From Corynebacterium sp. KPL1814 (GTDB taxonomy: Bacteria; Actinomycetota; Actinomycetes; Mycobacteriales; Mycobacteriaceae), in the NCBI RefSeq assembly GCF_000478175.1, contig NZ_KI515774.1:179474-243473 (forward strand): a stretch of DNA of 64,000 bases. Direction: 5' to 3'. Each line of letters begins with the position of its first letter. Position 1 is the first letter of the stretch. Below, piece by piece: positions 9,577 through 18,662 of this stretch. The notes under the pieces are model-generated. The model had not been told where the DNA came from. It worked only from the letters and a program-made list of their open reading frames with translations, and did no database searches. The translations under genes were made by a program, and so were the position numbers.

Positions 9577-10614
9577 ATGAGTTCTGACATTGATACACAG
9601 TTTGATGCGGCATTCGAGGGCCTGCCAGATGACCCCGATGATGCTGCTCCGGAAGCCGCCGGGGAGAAGGCAGCTCCGTTAGATTATTCGCAGTACACGG
9701 ATACCCCAGAAGGATTCCGCTCTGGATTCGTATCCTTTGTGGGCCGCCCGAATACGGGTAAATCCACGCTGACCAACGCGCTGGTGGGCCAAAAGATCGC
9801 CATTACCGCGGACCAGCCGGAAACGACCCGCCACACCATCCGCGGTCTGGTTCACCGCGAGGACGCACAGGTCGTCGTGGTGGATACACCGGGTCTGCAC
9901 CGCCCCCGCACCTTGTTGGGCGAGCGGCTTAATGAAGTGGTTAAAGAAACGTATGCGGATGTGGATGTCATCGGCTTGACCATTCCTGCTGATGAGAAGA
10001 TCGGTCCGGGTGACCGGTGGATCCTGGATAATGTGCGCTCGATTGCGCCGAAGACCCCCATCATCGGCATCGTGACCAAGCTGGATAAAGCCTCTAAGGA
10101 CCAGGTGGGCGCGCAGCTTTTGGCCTTGCACGAGCTCTTGGCGCAAGAAGATCCGGAGGCCGTGGTGATTCCGGTTTCTAGTAAAAAGGGCGTGCAACTG
10201 GATGACTTGGTGCAGGTCATCGTGGAGCACTTGCCGGAGGGCCCGAAGTTCTACCCGGATGATCACATCACGGATGAGGGGCAAGAAAAGCGCATCGAAG
10301 AACTCATCCGTGAGGCTGCGCTCTCTGGCCTGAAGGCAGAGCTACCACACTCGGTTGCGGTGCAGATTGATGAAATGCTGCCTTCGCGCACGCGTGAGGG
10401 AGTGCTGGATATTCACGCCATCATGTACTTGGAGCGTCAAGGGCAAAAGCGGATCATCGAGGGTAAAGATGGCCTGCGTTTCCGCCGCATCGTGGGCAAT
10501 GCCCGCAAGGAAATCATGGAGCTACTGGGCCAGAACGTGTACCTGGATCTGCGCATCAAGGTGCTGAAGAACTGGCAATCTGATGCCAAGTCGCTGGGCA
10601 GGCTCGGGTTCTAA
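9577..10614 (+). CDS. era: GTPase Era (ribosome assembly)
   Basis: G1 motif GRPNTGKST (near residue 55), DTPGLH (near 103) and TKLD identify an Era-type GTPase; the C-terminal 100 residues form the KH RNA-binding domain that binds the 3' end of 16S rRNA. ATG 9577 is chosen because TATCAT (9563-9568) is a -10 box that would start a leaderless transcript there; a TTG at 9568 lies inside that box. The N-terminus carries an extra acidic, Ala-rich stretch of about 45 residues before the G domain. recO follows after six bases. Confidence 0.93.
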   Translation: MSSDIDTQFDAAFEGLPDDPDDAAPEAAGEKAAPLDYSQYTDTPEGFRSGFVSFVGRPNTGKSTLTNALVGQKIAITADQPETTRHTIRGLVHREDAQVVVVDTPGLHRPRTLLGERLNEVVKETYADVDVIGLTIPADEKIGPGDRWILDNVRSIAPKTPIIGIVTKLDKASKDQVGAQLLALHELLAQEDPEAVVIPVSSKKGVQLDDLVQVIVEHLPEGPKFYPDDHITDEGQEKRIEELIREAALSGLKAELPHSVAVQIDEMLPSRTREGVLDIHAIMYLERQGQKRIIEGKDGLRFRRIVGNARKEIMELLGQNVYLDLRIKVLKNWQSDAKSLGRLGF

Positions 10615-10620
10615 AAGGCC

Positions 10621-11337
10621 ATGCGCGAAAATTATCGCGACCGCGCCGTGGTCATTCGCTCCTATGATTTTGGGGAAGCCGACCGCGTCATCGTACTGCT
10701 CACCCAAAACCATGGGTTGGTGCGTGCGGTGGCCAAGGGCGTGCGCCGAGCAAAATCCCGTTTTGGATCGCGGCTGCAGCTCTTCGTCAATTTGGATGTT
10801 CAGCTGTATGTGGGAAAGAACTTGGCCACGATTTCCCAGGCGGATACGGTGAATTATTTTGGTGCGCGCCTCATCGAAGACTACGAACGCTATACGGCCG
10901 CGTGCGCGGTCTTGGAGTCGGCCGAGCGGCTCATCTACGCGGATGGCGACGGCGACCCGTATCTCTACAACGCAGTCGTAGCTGCGCTCGAGCAATTGCA
11001 AACCGAGGAGCCGACGCAAACGCTCGATGCGTTCTTATTGCAGGCCATGGCGCATGCCGGGTGGGCACCGAGCCTTTTTGATTGCGCCCAGTGCCAGCGC
11101 CCCGGCCCGCACCACGCCTTTCACCCGGCCGTCGGCGGCGCCGCTTGCCACGAATGCCGGCCACCAGGTGCTGCAGAGGTGGATCCGGAAACCCTGCACC
11201 ACTTGTGGCTTTTGGCACATGGCTACCCGACGGACCCGACGAATGCGCAGCGGCAGGAGGGGCATCGGCTAGCGCGGGCGCACCTGCAGTGGCACATGGA
11301 GCGAAATGTGTCCGCATTACAGGTGATGGAACAGTAA
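10621..11337 (+). CDS. recO: DNA repair protein RecO
   Basis: The 238-residue protein has the N-terminal OB-fold start (YRDRAVVIRSYDFGEADRVI) and a central zinc site with CAQC (near residue 155) and CHEC (near 177). RecO loads RecA on gapped DNA with RecF and RecR. It is six bases behind era and ten bases ahead of uppS; era-recO-uppS is a conserved actinobacterial group. Length and motifs are normal. Confidence 0.92.
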   Translation: MRENYRDRAVVIRSYDFGEADRVIVLLTQNHGLVRAVAKGVRRAKSRFGSRLQLFVNLDVQLYVGKNLATISQADTVNYFGARLIEDYERYTAACAVLESAERLIYADGDGDPYLYNAVVAALEQLQTEEPTQTLDAFLLQAMAHAGWAPSLFDCAQCQRPGPHHAFHPAVGGAACHECRPPGAAEVDPETLHHLWLLAHGYPTDPTNAQRQEGHRLARAHLQWHMERNVSALQVMEQ

Positions 11338-11347
11338 ACTGTAGTCC

Positions 11348-12100
11348 GTGATTACCCCAGATCCTTCTCGTCGCCTGACCCCGCCGAATATCCCGGATGA
11401 GCTGCTGCCGCGCCATATTGCGTTGGTGATGGATGGCAATGGCCGCTGGGCCCAGGAAAAGGGCATGAAACGCACGGAAGGCCACCGCAGGGGAGAGGCG
11501 GTGCTTCTCGATGTCGTCGATGCCTGCCTCGCCGCCGGTGTCCCGTACCTTTCGGCCTATGCATTTTCCACTGAAAACTGGCGGCGCAGCCCTGAAGAGG
11601 TGCGCTTTTTGATGGGCTTTAATCGCGACGTGCTGCGCCGGCAGCGCGAGTGGCTCCACGAACGCGGTGTGCGCGTGGTGTGGGTAGGAAGGCGCCCGCG
11701 CCTGTGGCGCTCAGTGATTAAAGAGCTTGAGGCCGCCGAAGAATTGACCAAGAATAATACGAAAATGACGTTGGCCATGTGCGTGAATTACGGCGGCCGG
11801 GCGGAAATGGTCGATGGCGTGCGCCAGCTTGCGGAAAAGGTCGCCGCTGGTGAAATCCGGCCGCGCGATATTAAAGAAAGCACCATCGCAGAGCATCTCT
11901 ATGATCCCGGCATGCCGGACGTGGACCTATTCTTGCGGCCTTCCGGTGAGAAGCGCACTTCGAACTTCCTGCTGTGGCAGTCCGCTTACGCCGAGATGAT
12001 TTATCAGGACAAGCTATTTCCTGATTTCACACCGGAGGACCTCTTCGCCGCCATTGAGGAATATGCCCGCCGGGATCGCCGCTTCGGTGCTGTGAAGTAG
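11348..12100 (+). CDS. uppS: Isoprenyl (decaprenyl) diphosphate synthase, Z-type
   Basis: The 250-residue protein has the cis-prenyltransferase signature VMDGNGRWA with the catalytic Asp (about residue 29) and downstream [14 protein letters not shown] and the C-terminal FPDF motif. It condenses isopentenyl diphosphate to the polyprenyl diphosphate carrier for peptidoglycan and arabinogalactan synthesis. The start is GTG 11348, ten bases after recO. Chain length cannot be read from the sequence; decaprenyl is usual in this suborder. Confidence 0.92.
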   Translation: MITPDPSRRLTPPNIPDELLPRHIALVMDGNGRWAQEKGMKRTEGHRRGEAVLLDVVDACLAAGVPYLSAYAFSTENWRRSPEEVRFLMGFNRDVLRRQREWLHERGVRVVWVGRRPRLWRSVIKELEAAEELTKNNTKMTLAMCVNYGGRAEMVDGVRQLAEKVAAGEIRPRDIKESTIAEHLYDPGMPDVDLFLRPSGEKRTSNFLLWQSAYAEMIYQDKLFPDFTPEDLFAAIEEYARRDRRFGAVK

Positions 12101-12144
12101 GGAAGTAGCAGCTAAGGAAGGCGCGCGAGCCTACCGTGCGGTGA

Positions 12145-12573
12145 CTACTGTGCGGCCGCGCACTGCGAACAGACGCCGAAGATCTCCGCGTCGTGGCCGG
12201 TAAGCTCGAAGTTGTACTCGGCGGCTACGGCCGAAGCCCACTTTTCAATGGGTCCACCATCGATTTCTTCGGTGCGGCCGCATTTGGTGCATACCAAGTG
12301 GTGGTGGTGCGCATCGGATTCGCAATGGCGGTACAGGGTCTCGCCATTGGGCATGTGTAGTGCATCTACGGCATCAATATCGGAAAGAGATTGTAGGGTG
12401 CGGTAGACAGTGGTGAGACCGACTTTTTCTTGCCGCTCTTGGAGCTGGTGATAAATTTCCTTGGCGGAGGCGAACTTGTCGATGTCCCGCAGGACCTCAA
12501 CAACCGCGGTGCGCTGTTTAGTATTGCGCGAGCCGAGCTTGGGGATACTCTCATGAATGGACATGACATTCAT
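12145..12573 (-). CDS. zur: Fur-family zinc regulator Zur
   Basis: The 142-residue protein has the Fur winged helix (residues 15-85, GLTTVYRTLQSLSDI), the His-rich metal motif DAHHHHLVCTKCG, and a second CxxC (CSQC) near the C-terminus that forms the structural zinc site. The sequence and its pairing with an ArsR-type gene match the zinc-responsive zur locus of corynebacteria; Zur represses zinc uptake genes. AAGAG lies eight bases before the ATG. It is transcribed after the ArsR-family gene (59-bp gap). Zinc rather than iron specificity is inferred from context. Confidence 0.88.
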   Translation of the reverse strand: MNVMSIHESIPKLGSRNTKQRTAVVEVLRDIDKFASAKEIYHQLQERQEKVGLTTVYRTLQSLSDIDAVDALHMPNGETLYRHCESDAHHHHLVCTKCGRTEEIDGGPIEKWASAVAAEYNFELTGHDAEIFGVCSQCAAAQ

Positions 12574-12632
12574 ATTATCAACTCTTTTTCAACAAGCGCT
12601 ATAATAAATCGTCTTTATATGCAGACCGGTTA

Positions 12633-12923
12633 TTAAGAGGCGATTTTCGCGGCGTCTTCCAAAAGGGTTAAAACCTCCGGTGCGACCAGAGAGTATGTCA
12701 CCTCGCGCCCATTGCGCTCAGAGCTGACAATCCCTGCCTGCTTAAGAACTCGCAGGTGCTGGCTAATCAGCGGCTGGGACTTCCCGGTGGCTTTAACCAG
12801 CTCATGTACGTAATGGTCGCGCTCCGCCAGGCGGGTAATGATGGAAATGCGCAGCGGGGAATCGAGGGCCGCGATAACGCTTGCGGCCGCAGAGTTATTA
12901 AATGCTAATTGAACGGTCGTCAT
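12633..12923 (-). CDS. ArsR/SmtB-family metal-responsive repressor, paired with zur
   Basis: The 96-residue protein is a single winged-helix domain (SQPLISQHLRVLKQAGIVSSERNG as recognition region) of the ArsR/SmtB type. It heads the operon with zur, an arrangement seen in corynebacteria, where the ArsR member controls zinc efflux or its own operon in response to excess zinc. The preceding 100 bases contain AT-rich dyads (for example around 12954-12990) that may be operators. The metal is inferred from context, not from ligands I could assign. Confidence 0.85.
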   Translation of the reverse strand: MTTVQLAFNNSAAASVIAALDSPLRISIITRLAERDHYVHELVKATGKSQPLISQHLRVLKQAGIVSSERNGREVTYSLVAPEVLTLLEDAAKIAS

Positions 12924-13111
12924 AGGGAGTGGGCACCTTCAATACGGTATCTATTATCTGTCGACCACTACTATATTACCTCAAGTTGGTCATTACCTGT
13001 ACATTAACCGATTTAAATTTGCACCCCCTGATCTCACTACTGATGGGGGATAAGGGTTAGACTGAATGGGATTGTCACGACTGTCCCCTACCAGAGGAGT
13101 CCTTTACAACC

Positions 13112-14491
13112 ATGGCATCCCTTATCGATACCGTTGTTAATCTGTGTAAACGCCGCGGCTTGGTCTACCAGGCGGGTGAGATTTACGGCGGTTCCCGCTC
13201 CGCTTGGGACTATGGTCCTCTTGGTGTGGAGTTGAAGGAAAACATTAAGCGCCAGTGGTGGCGCCACATGGTCCAATCCCGCCCCGACGTCGTGGGTGTG
13301 GATACCTCCGTCATCCAGCCGCGCCAGGTGTGGGTCTCCTCCGGCCACGTGGAGGTCTTTACTGATCCTCTAGTGGAATCCCGCCACACCGGTAAGCGCT
13401 ACCGCGCCGACCACCTGATTGAGGCCTACGAGGAAAAGCACGGCCACGAGCCAGAAAATGGCCTGGCGGATATCAACGATCCAGAAACCGGCCAGCCGGG
13501 TGACTGGACCGAGCCGAAGGCCTTTTCTGGCTTGCTGAAGACCTTCTTGGGTCCGGTCGATGACGAGCAGGGTCTGCACTACCTGCGTCCCGAGACCGCA
13601 CAGGGTATCTTCATCAACTTCAAGAACGTGATGACCTCCTCGCGCATGAAGCCGCCATTCGGCATTGCCAATATTGGTAAGTCCTTCCGCAACGAGATCA
13701 CCCCGGGTAACTTCATCTTCCGTACCCGCGAGTTCGAGCAGATGGAGATGGAGTTCTTTGTCAAGCCTGGCGAGGACGAAGAGTGGCATCAGTACTGGAT
13801 TGATGACCGCTACAAGTGGTACATCGATCTGGGTATCAAGGAAGAAAACCTGCGCCTGTACGAGCACCCCAAGGAAAAGCTGTCGCACTACTCCAAGCGC
13901 ACCGTGGACGTGGAGTACGCCTTCGGCTTCAAGGGCTCCAAGTGGGGCGAATTGGAAGGTGTGGCCAACCGCACCGACTATGACCTTTCCGTCCACGACA
14001 AGGGCTCTGGCGAGGACCTGTCCTACTATGACCAGGCCAATGATGAGCGCTGGATTCCCTACGTCATCGAGCCAGCCGCTGGTCTGGGCCGTTCCATGAT
14101 GGCCTTCCTGGTAGATGCCTATGACGAGGAAGAAGCACCGAACGCTAAGGGCGGCACCGACAAGCGCGTGGTTCTGCGCTTGGACCGCCGCTTGGCGCCC
14201 ATCAAGGTTGCCGTCCTGCCGTTGTCCAAGAAGGAAGAGCTATCCACTCCGGCCCGCGAGCTGGCGGATAAGCTGCGCGCCTACTGGAACGTGGACTTCG
14301 ATGTCTCTGGAGCCATCGGCCGCCGCTACCGCCGTCAGGACGAGGTTGGTACGCCATTCTGCGTCACCTTCGACTTCGATTCGCTCGAGGATAACGCAGT
14401 AACCGTGCGCGAGCGCGACACCATGGAGCAAGAGCGCGTAAAGATTGAGGATCTTGAGTCCTACCTCTCCGCGCGCCTGATTGGGTGCTAA
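13112..14491 (+). CDS. glyS: Glycyl-tRNA synthetase (single-chain, eukaryote-type)
   Basis: The 459-residue class II synthetase begins with the dimeric GlyRS signature ([17 protein letters not shown]) and has motif 2 ([14 protein letters not shown]) and motif 3 ([12 protein letters not shown]), followed by the anticodon-binding domain. It charges tRNA-Gly. ATG 13112 has AGAGGAG upstream, and a TAGACT -10 box lies at 13058-13063. A small membrane protein gene starts four bases after the stop. Confidence 0.95.
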   Translation: MASLIDTVVNLCKRRGLVYQAGEIYGGSRSAWDYGPLGVELKENIKRQWWRHMVQSRPDVVGVDTSVIQPRQVWVSSGHVEVFTDPLVESRHTGKRYRADHLIEAYEEKHGHEPENGLADINDPETGQPGDWTEPKAFSGLLKTFLGPVDDEQGLHYLRPETAQGIFINFKNVMTSSRMKPPFGIANIGKSFRNEITPGNFIFRTREFEQMEMEFFVKPGEDEEWHQYWIDDRYKWYIDLGIKEENLRLYEHPKEKLSHYSKRTVDVEYAFGFKGSKWGELEGVANRTDYDLSVHDKGSGEDLSYYDQANDERWIPYVIEPAAGLGRSMMAFLVDAYDEEEAPNAKGGTDKRVVLRLDRRLAPIKVAVLPLSKKEELSTPARELADKLRAYWNVDFDVSGAIGRRYRRQDEVGTPFCVTFDFDSLEDNAVTVRERDTMEQERVKIEDLESYLSARLIGC

Positions 14492-14495
14492 GCAG

Positions 14496-15005
14496 ATGCA
14501 CTACACCAGCTGGGATCGCTCCGAGCGCGACAAGCCCGTCCTCCTCGTTGAGGAGGGCCCGGAGCGCCTAGGCGTCTTTGCGGAACATTCCGCCGAGGTA
14601 GACGGGAACTTTTGGCGCGTCGAGGTCAGCGATTTGGGGGCTTCGGCCACGCTTGATGATGGCTCCGTCTACCGCCTCGCCGGCCGACTCGGTCGCGATA
14701 AGCGCCTTGAAGCCTCGCTCAATGGCCGCACTTTTCACTACGTCAATGAAAATAGTGGCGATTGGATCATTGATGACGTCGATGACAATAAGGTGGCGCA
14801 GTTTTCCGCCAAGAACTCCGGTGTGCGCAAGGCCATCTTGGAATTCGAGGACGATGCGAAAGGCTTGAGCACCGCCGAGATCGCCGGTCTCAGCTGGTTT
14901 ACCCGCGCGATTCTGGAAAAGAACACCAAAAACTCTGCGTGGGTATGGATCATCACTCTGGTGTTGGCCTCCATCGTCGCCCTGCTGGCGGTGTTCATTT
15001 TCTAA
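14496..15005 (+). CDS. Membrane-anchored protein of unknown function downstream of glyS
   Basis: The protein starts at ATG 14496, five bases after the glyS stop codon, and is 169 residues long. The first 145 residues are soluble and acidic with a beta-rich look (repeated short hydrophobic/charged alternation, GRTFHYVNEN, GDWIIDDVDDNKVAQF); the last 22 (WVWIITLVLASIVALLAVFIF) are a transmembrane helix ending the chain. A tail-anchored topology with the bulk in the cytoplasm is likely. The next gene overlaps by one base and probably shares its expression. No family recognised. Confidence 0.75.
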   Translation: MHYTSWDRSERDKPVLLVEEGPERLGVFAEHSAEVDGNFWRVEVSDLGASATLDDGSVYRLAGRLGRDKRLEASLNGRTFHYVNENSGDWIIDDVDDNKVAQFSAKNSGVRKAILEFEDDAKGLSTAEIAGLSWFTRAILEKNTKNSAWVWIITLVLASIVALLAVFIF

Positions 15006-15535
15006 TGGCGGGAACGATGCCGTGGCAGTGGAACGGTGCTACTCTGCGCGATGCGCGCGGAACCGATATCGCTTGGGTGCGAGACGGGGTACTGACCATT
15101 GCCGACGCGCTTTCCGGGGATCCCACACAACCAGATACGCTTTTTGACGTGGAGACCTCGCTAGACGGGACAACCGCCTCCCCGCGCTTTTTCCTGCGGG
15201 CGCGGCCGCGTGCCAGCCGCAGCGCGGACGCCGGCACCGCAAAGCAATGTGAAGTCTCGCAGGCGGGTTTGACGGTCACGCGCCTGCGCGCTACCTGCGG
15301 AGACGCCCACTACCTTTTGGAGCGGTCCGCCATCTTTGGCAAGCAGCGCCGCATACTAGCCCTAGACGGACAAGATGGCAGCGCGGAGGGCACCGAAGTC
15401 GCGCGCCTTACTCCACAGAACGGCGGCCTAGAGTTATCCAACCCCGGCGGGCACGGCCTGCCGGACGTGGATGCGGTGGTGCTGAGTTATAGCTGCCTGC
15501 TTGTCGATGCCACACCGCGCATCGTGCGCGGCTAG
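15005..15535 (+). CDS. Hypothetical protein coupled to the preceding gene
   Basis: ATG 15005 overlaps the TAA of the preceding gene by one base, the usual sign of coupled translation; an upstream in-frame start inside the neighbour is less likely. The 176-residue product has no signal peptide or membrane helix. It alternates short beta-like segments (WQWNGATLRDARGTDIAWV, FFLRARPRASR, HYLLERSAIFGKQRR) that resemble the soluble part of its neighbour, so the two may be related. No function can be assigned. Confidence 0.7.
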   Translation: MAGTMPWQWNGATLRDARGTDIAWVRDGVLTIADALSGDPTQPDTLFDVETSLDGTTASPRFFLRARPRASRSADAGTAKQCEVSQAGLTVTRLRATCGDAHYLLERSAIFGKQRRILALDGQDGSAEGTEVARLTPQNGGLELSNPGGHGLPDVDAVVLSYSCLLVDATPRIVRG

Positions 15536-15552
15536 CCGCAAACCAAGCAGGC

Positions 15553-15575
15553 CTTCTAAGCCGGCGGCTTAGAAA
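15553..15575. terminator. Bidirectional hairpin between convergent genes
   Basis: A perfect palindrome TTCTAAGCC-GGC-GGCTTAGAA (15554-15574), extended by a C/G pair, lies between the convergent ends of the hypothetical gene and the TPM-domain gene. It can serve both strands. Confidence 0.6.
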
Positions 15576-15596
15576 GCTGGCGGCTAAAGCACCGCT

Positions 15597-17615
15597 CTAG
15601 AACGAGCCGCCGCGGAAACCGCCTCCGCCACCGCCGCCGGAGAATCCTCCGCCGCCGCCACCGAAGTTGCCGCCGCCTCCGCTGAAACCTCCGCCGAAGC
15701 CGCGGCCACCGCCGCCCAAGATTTGGCCTAGGACCATACCGGTGATGATATTGCCGGCCGCGGAACTCGTCTGCTGGCGTTGTTGCTGGCGGCGGTACTC
15801 GTCGGAATCATCCTTGGCCCGCTGCAAGGCGGTCTGTGCTGCGGCAACGGCTTCGCGGGAGGATTGCAGCGCGCCGCGGATATCGCTGCGCTGGGTATGC
15901 AGGGCTTGGGCGTGGAGACGCTTGGCATCGGCAAGCGCGGTGCGGGCGCCGGAACCAACGATGCGCCCGCGCGAGGAAATGAGATCCTCGGCGGCCTGAA
16001 TATTGGATTCTGCCACCGACATTTGCTGGTGGAAAAGCTCGAGCTGGCGCGCGTGGGTGGAGGTCTTTTCCCGCACGCGGTCGAGGCCCTCATCAAGTTC
16101 GGTATCGATGCTCATAAGGGCGGTGTGCTGGCCCAAGGGATCCGTATCGCCCTGCTGCTTGGCGTCAGTGACCGCAGCAGAGGCGCGCTGCAGCAGTTCT
16201 TCGAGGGCTTGCCAATCCGCCTGGGTTCCCTGGGATTTGCCTTGGCGCTCTAGCTCGCGGGCTTCCTCGATTTCGCCCTCGACCTCGGTGATAAGCGCAC
16301 CCAGATTACGGCGGGCGGAGGAAATATTCTCTTCGGCGTGCTCCACTCCGGTCAGGAGCCTATCGGTGGCCTCCGTGGCGTGCTCGATATCGCGGATAAG
16401 CCCCACGAGCGAACCTTGTTTCCCGGCCGGCTGGCCTTGCACCTCGCGGGCTTGGTCCAGGAGCTTTTCCGCCTCATCGAGGGAGGCGCTCGCCAATTCA
16501 GGGTTATCTGCAATGGAGGATAAGAACTCTGTGGGGTAGTCCTTTTGAAGCTTTGTGAGGGTACCTTCGGCGCCAGGCAGGCGAGTGCGCAGACCGACGG
16601 TGCGCTGGGTGAGCTCGTCCAACTTGGTGTCACTTTGCAGCAGTAGGTCGCGCATCTGGGCGAACTCTTCTGCCTGGCTATCTAGGGCATCATCGGCCTG
16701 GCCGCAGGTGGAGACGATTTCTACCAGCATCTGCCGGCGCTCTGCTTGGGATTCTGGCACCGCATCATCGAGGCGCTGGCGAATCTTGAAGGCCTTTTGC
16801 AGGGTAGAGGTGGAATGATTCATCGCCTTGGTAAACGGGCGGGTGCGCTCCGGCCCGAACTCAGACAGGGCGATATTGAGCTCTTCCTTGCCGCGGCGGA
16901 TGGATTCATCCGTGGAGACCAATTCTTCTTGGGCCAATTTATCCAAGGTATCCAGCGGCAGCCGATTTAATTGATCGGTATCTTCTGGCGCAATCTCGCG
17001 GGCGGACTCTAAGGTCTTTGCCTGATTCTTCTTTGTATTGCGGCGCGAGTAGTACCAGACGCCACCGCCTGCAGCGACGATGGCAGCGGCGCCACCGCCC
17101 AGCCAGGCTATGCCGGAAGAATCGGAGGAGCTGGAGGAGCCGAGGGCGGCATCGGCAAGCGCGATCGCAGAAGCGCCGTATTCCTCGGCGGATAGCTTGC
17201 TGTAGGCGGCATCATACATCTGATCCAGGCGGCCCTCGGGCCATTGATCGCCCGTCTGCACGCCCACCTGGCGCTCATTGACGCCAACGACATAGGCCGC
17301 GGAATTCGGGCCCTTTTCGTTGACGATGCTGCGCGCATAGCTTTCTGGATCAGTGCCAAGATCGTTTGCGAAGACAACAAAGATGATGAGCGACTGGTCT
17401 TTTTGCAGCTGGGTGATCTTCTCATTGATCTCCTTAATTTCCTCGGTGCTTAAGACCCCTGCCTCATCATTTACCCTATCCGTCACCGCCGCCGTATCCG
17501 GGGCTTGGGCAATGGTAGTGGTCTCCGCGGCTAGGGCCTGGCCTGCGCCAATGGAGGTGCAGCCGAGCAAAAATGCCGCGATGGTAGCGCGGCCGATTCG
17601 TGCACTAAGATTCAT
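15597..17615 (-). CDS. TPM-domain membrane protein with long coiled-coil region and Gly-rich tail
   Basis: Starting at ATG 17613-17615 the product (672 residues) has a signal peptide (residues 1-30), a TPM domain (about 37-155; NDEAGVLSTEEIKEINEKI, YVVGVNERQVGVQTG), one transmembrane helix (about 173-192; WLGGGAAAIVAAGGGVWYY), a basic stop-transfer segment, then about 420 residues of charged helical sequence likely to form coiled coils, ending in a tail of about 40 residues made almost only of Gly, Phe, Ser and Arg. TPM domains occur in exported proteins with membrane-associated roles. The large cytoplasmic helical part is typical of the corynebacterial member; its task is unknown. Confidence 0.82.
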   Translation of the reverse strand: MNLSARIGRATIAAFLLGCTSIGAGQALAAETTTIAQAPDTAAVTDRVNDEAGVLSTEEIKEINEKITQLQKDQSLIIFVVFANDLGTDPESYARSIVNEKGPNSAAYVVGVNERQVGVQTGDQWPEGRLDQMYDAAYSKLSAEEYGASAIALADAALGSSSSSDSSGIAWLGGGAAAIVAAGGGVWYYSRRNTKKNQAKTLESAREIAPEDTDQLNRLPLDTLDKLAQEELVSTDESIRRGKEELNIALSEFGPERTRPFTKAMNHSTSTLQKAFKIRQRLDDAVPESQAERRQMLVEIVSTCGQADDALDSQAEEFAQMRDLLLQSDTKLDELTQRTVGLRTRLPGAEGTLTKLQKDYPTEFLSSIADNPELASASLDEAEKLLDQAREVQGQPAGKQGSLVGLIRDIEHATEATDRLLTGVEHAEENISSARRNLGALITEVEGEIEEARELERQGKSQGTQADWQALEELLQRASAAVTDAKQQGDTDPLGQHTALMSIDTELDEGLDRVREKTSTHARQLELFHQQMSVAESNIQAAEDLISSRGRIVGSGARTALADAKRLHAQALHTQRSDIRGALQSSREAVAAAQTALQRAKDDSDEYRRQQQRQQTSSAAGNIITGMVLGQILGGGGRGFGGGFSGGGGNFGGGGGGFSGGGGGGGFRGGSF

Positions 17616-17686
17616 GCCCACAACCATACCTGCCCGAACGCTCAATCCGGAGAACCTCTTTCGCAGGCAGTAGGGTGGGAAGCATT

Positions 17687-18262
17687 GTGAAATACGTCGT
17701 TGTTTTAGGCACCGCGCAATACGATGGCCGCCCCTCCCGCATCCTGGCTGGGCGCCTGCGCCATGCCGGGGAGCTGGCCACCTCCCGCGGCCTGCCGGTG
17801 ATTACCGTGGGCGGCCAGCTACCCGGGGATCGGTTTACGGAGGCCGGGGTTGCCCGCGATTACCTTCGCGAGCATTTCCCTGAGCTGCAGGTATCCGCCG
17901 TGGAAGAAGGCCTCGATACGCGCGGGTCCTTAGCTGCGGTTATCGATGCCCACGGCCTTGCCGATGCCATCATCGTCACCGATCCCTTGCATAGGTTGCG
18001 CACGTGGGTCGTCGCCAAGCAGGAAGGGCTCAACGCCCAAGTGTCCGGCACGCCCTATTATCCCGCCCGGCGGTTTTCTAAGCCTTGGTGGCGCTACCTC
18101 GCGCACGAATGCGGCGGGCTGTTTTATATTGGGCTCGCCAGCATCGTTTCTCCCCGGTGCGCGCGTGCCTGGAAAAGGCGCCTGTACCGTATTGAACTGA
18201 TGCTGCGGCCGAATCAGAAGCTGCGGCACGAAACGATGCAAAATAAAGAAAGGACTCCTTAA
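17687..18262 (+). CDS. YdcF/ElyC-family (DUF218) protein
   Basis: The product of 191 residues shows the DUF218 core: VVVLGTAQYDGRPSRILAGRL at the N-terminus, VEEGLDTRGSLA in the middle and IIVTDPLHRLR (position of the conserved SxxxHxxR). The family includes ElyC, involved in envelope metabolism, and SanA. GTG 17687 is preferred because TAGGGT (17671-17676) is a -10 box ten bases upstream, giving a leaderless or near-leaderless mRNA. No membrane helix precedes the domain. The IS3 insertion lies 22 bases after the stop and does not damage it. Confidence 0.8.
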   Translation: MKYVVVLGTAQYDGRPSRILAGRLRHAGELATSRGLPVITVGGQLPGDRFTEAGVARDYLREHFPELQVSAVEEGLDTRGSLAAVIDAHGLADAIIVTDPLHRLRTWVVAKQEGLNAQVSGTPYYPARRFSKPWWRYLAHECGGLFYIGLASIVSPRCARAWKRRLYRIELMLRPNQKLRHETMQNKERTP

Positions 18263-18344
18263 ATATAAAAGTGATTTTCATATGTGAGGTTACCCTCGTT
18301 TAGTGGACACCCGATTAGTGCGGATCTTGTGTCCGTAGGAGAGG

Positions 18345-18662
18345 ATGTTCATTGTGAGTTCGTCAAGGAAGAAGTACACCCCGGAGTACCGGCAGGAGGC
18401 CGCCAGACTGGTCATTGAGTCTGGGCGCCCAATCGCTCATGTGGCTAAGGAAATTAGCGTATCAGCCACAATTTTAGGCAGGTGGGTCAAACTTGAGCGG
18501 GAACGCCAAGGCTCGGTAGATGGCCGCAGTGATGCCGATATACGAGCCGAAAACGCTCGCCTGCGTCGTGAGTTAGCTGAGGCCAAGATGGATAATGAGT
18601 TCTTGTCAAAAGCCACCGCCTTCTTCGCTGCGAAGCAACGCGATCGGAAAAATTTGAGCTAA
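18345..18662 (+). CDS. IS3-family transposase OrfA (helix-turn-helix)
   Basis: The 105-residue protein starts with a helix-turn-helix of the HTH_Tnp_1 type (YTPEYRQEAARLVIESG, VAKEISVSATILGRWV) and ends in a Leu-zipper-like helix (RAENARLRRELAEAKMDNEFL). It recognises the element ends. An internal GTG at 18354 is an alternative start. Its stop codon overlaps the OrfB start (TAATG), so OrfB can be made by coupling; frameshift fusion is also usual in this family. Confidence 0.9.
   Translation: MFIVSSSRKKYTPEYRQEAARLVIESGRPIAHVAKEISVSATILGRWVKLERERQGSVDGRSDADIRAENARLRRELAEAKMDNEFLSKATAFFAAKQRDRKNLS

Noticed and set aside
18254..18284. Zur or iron box before the IS3 insertion
   Set aside because: AAGTGATTTTCATATG resembles half of such a site but has no matching second half.
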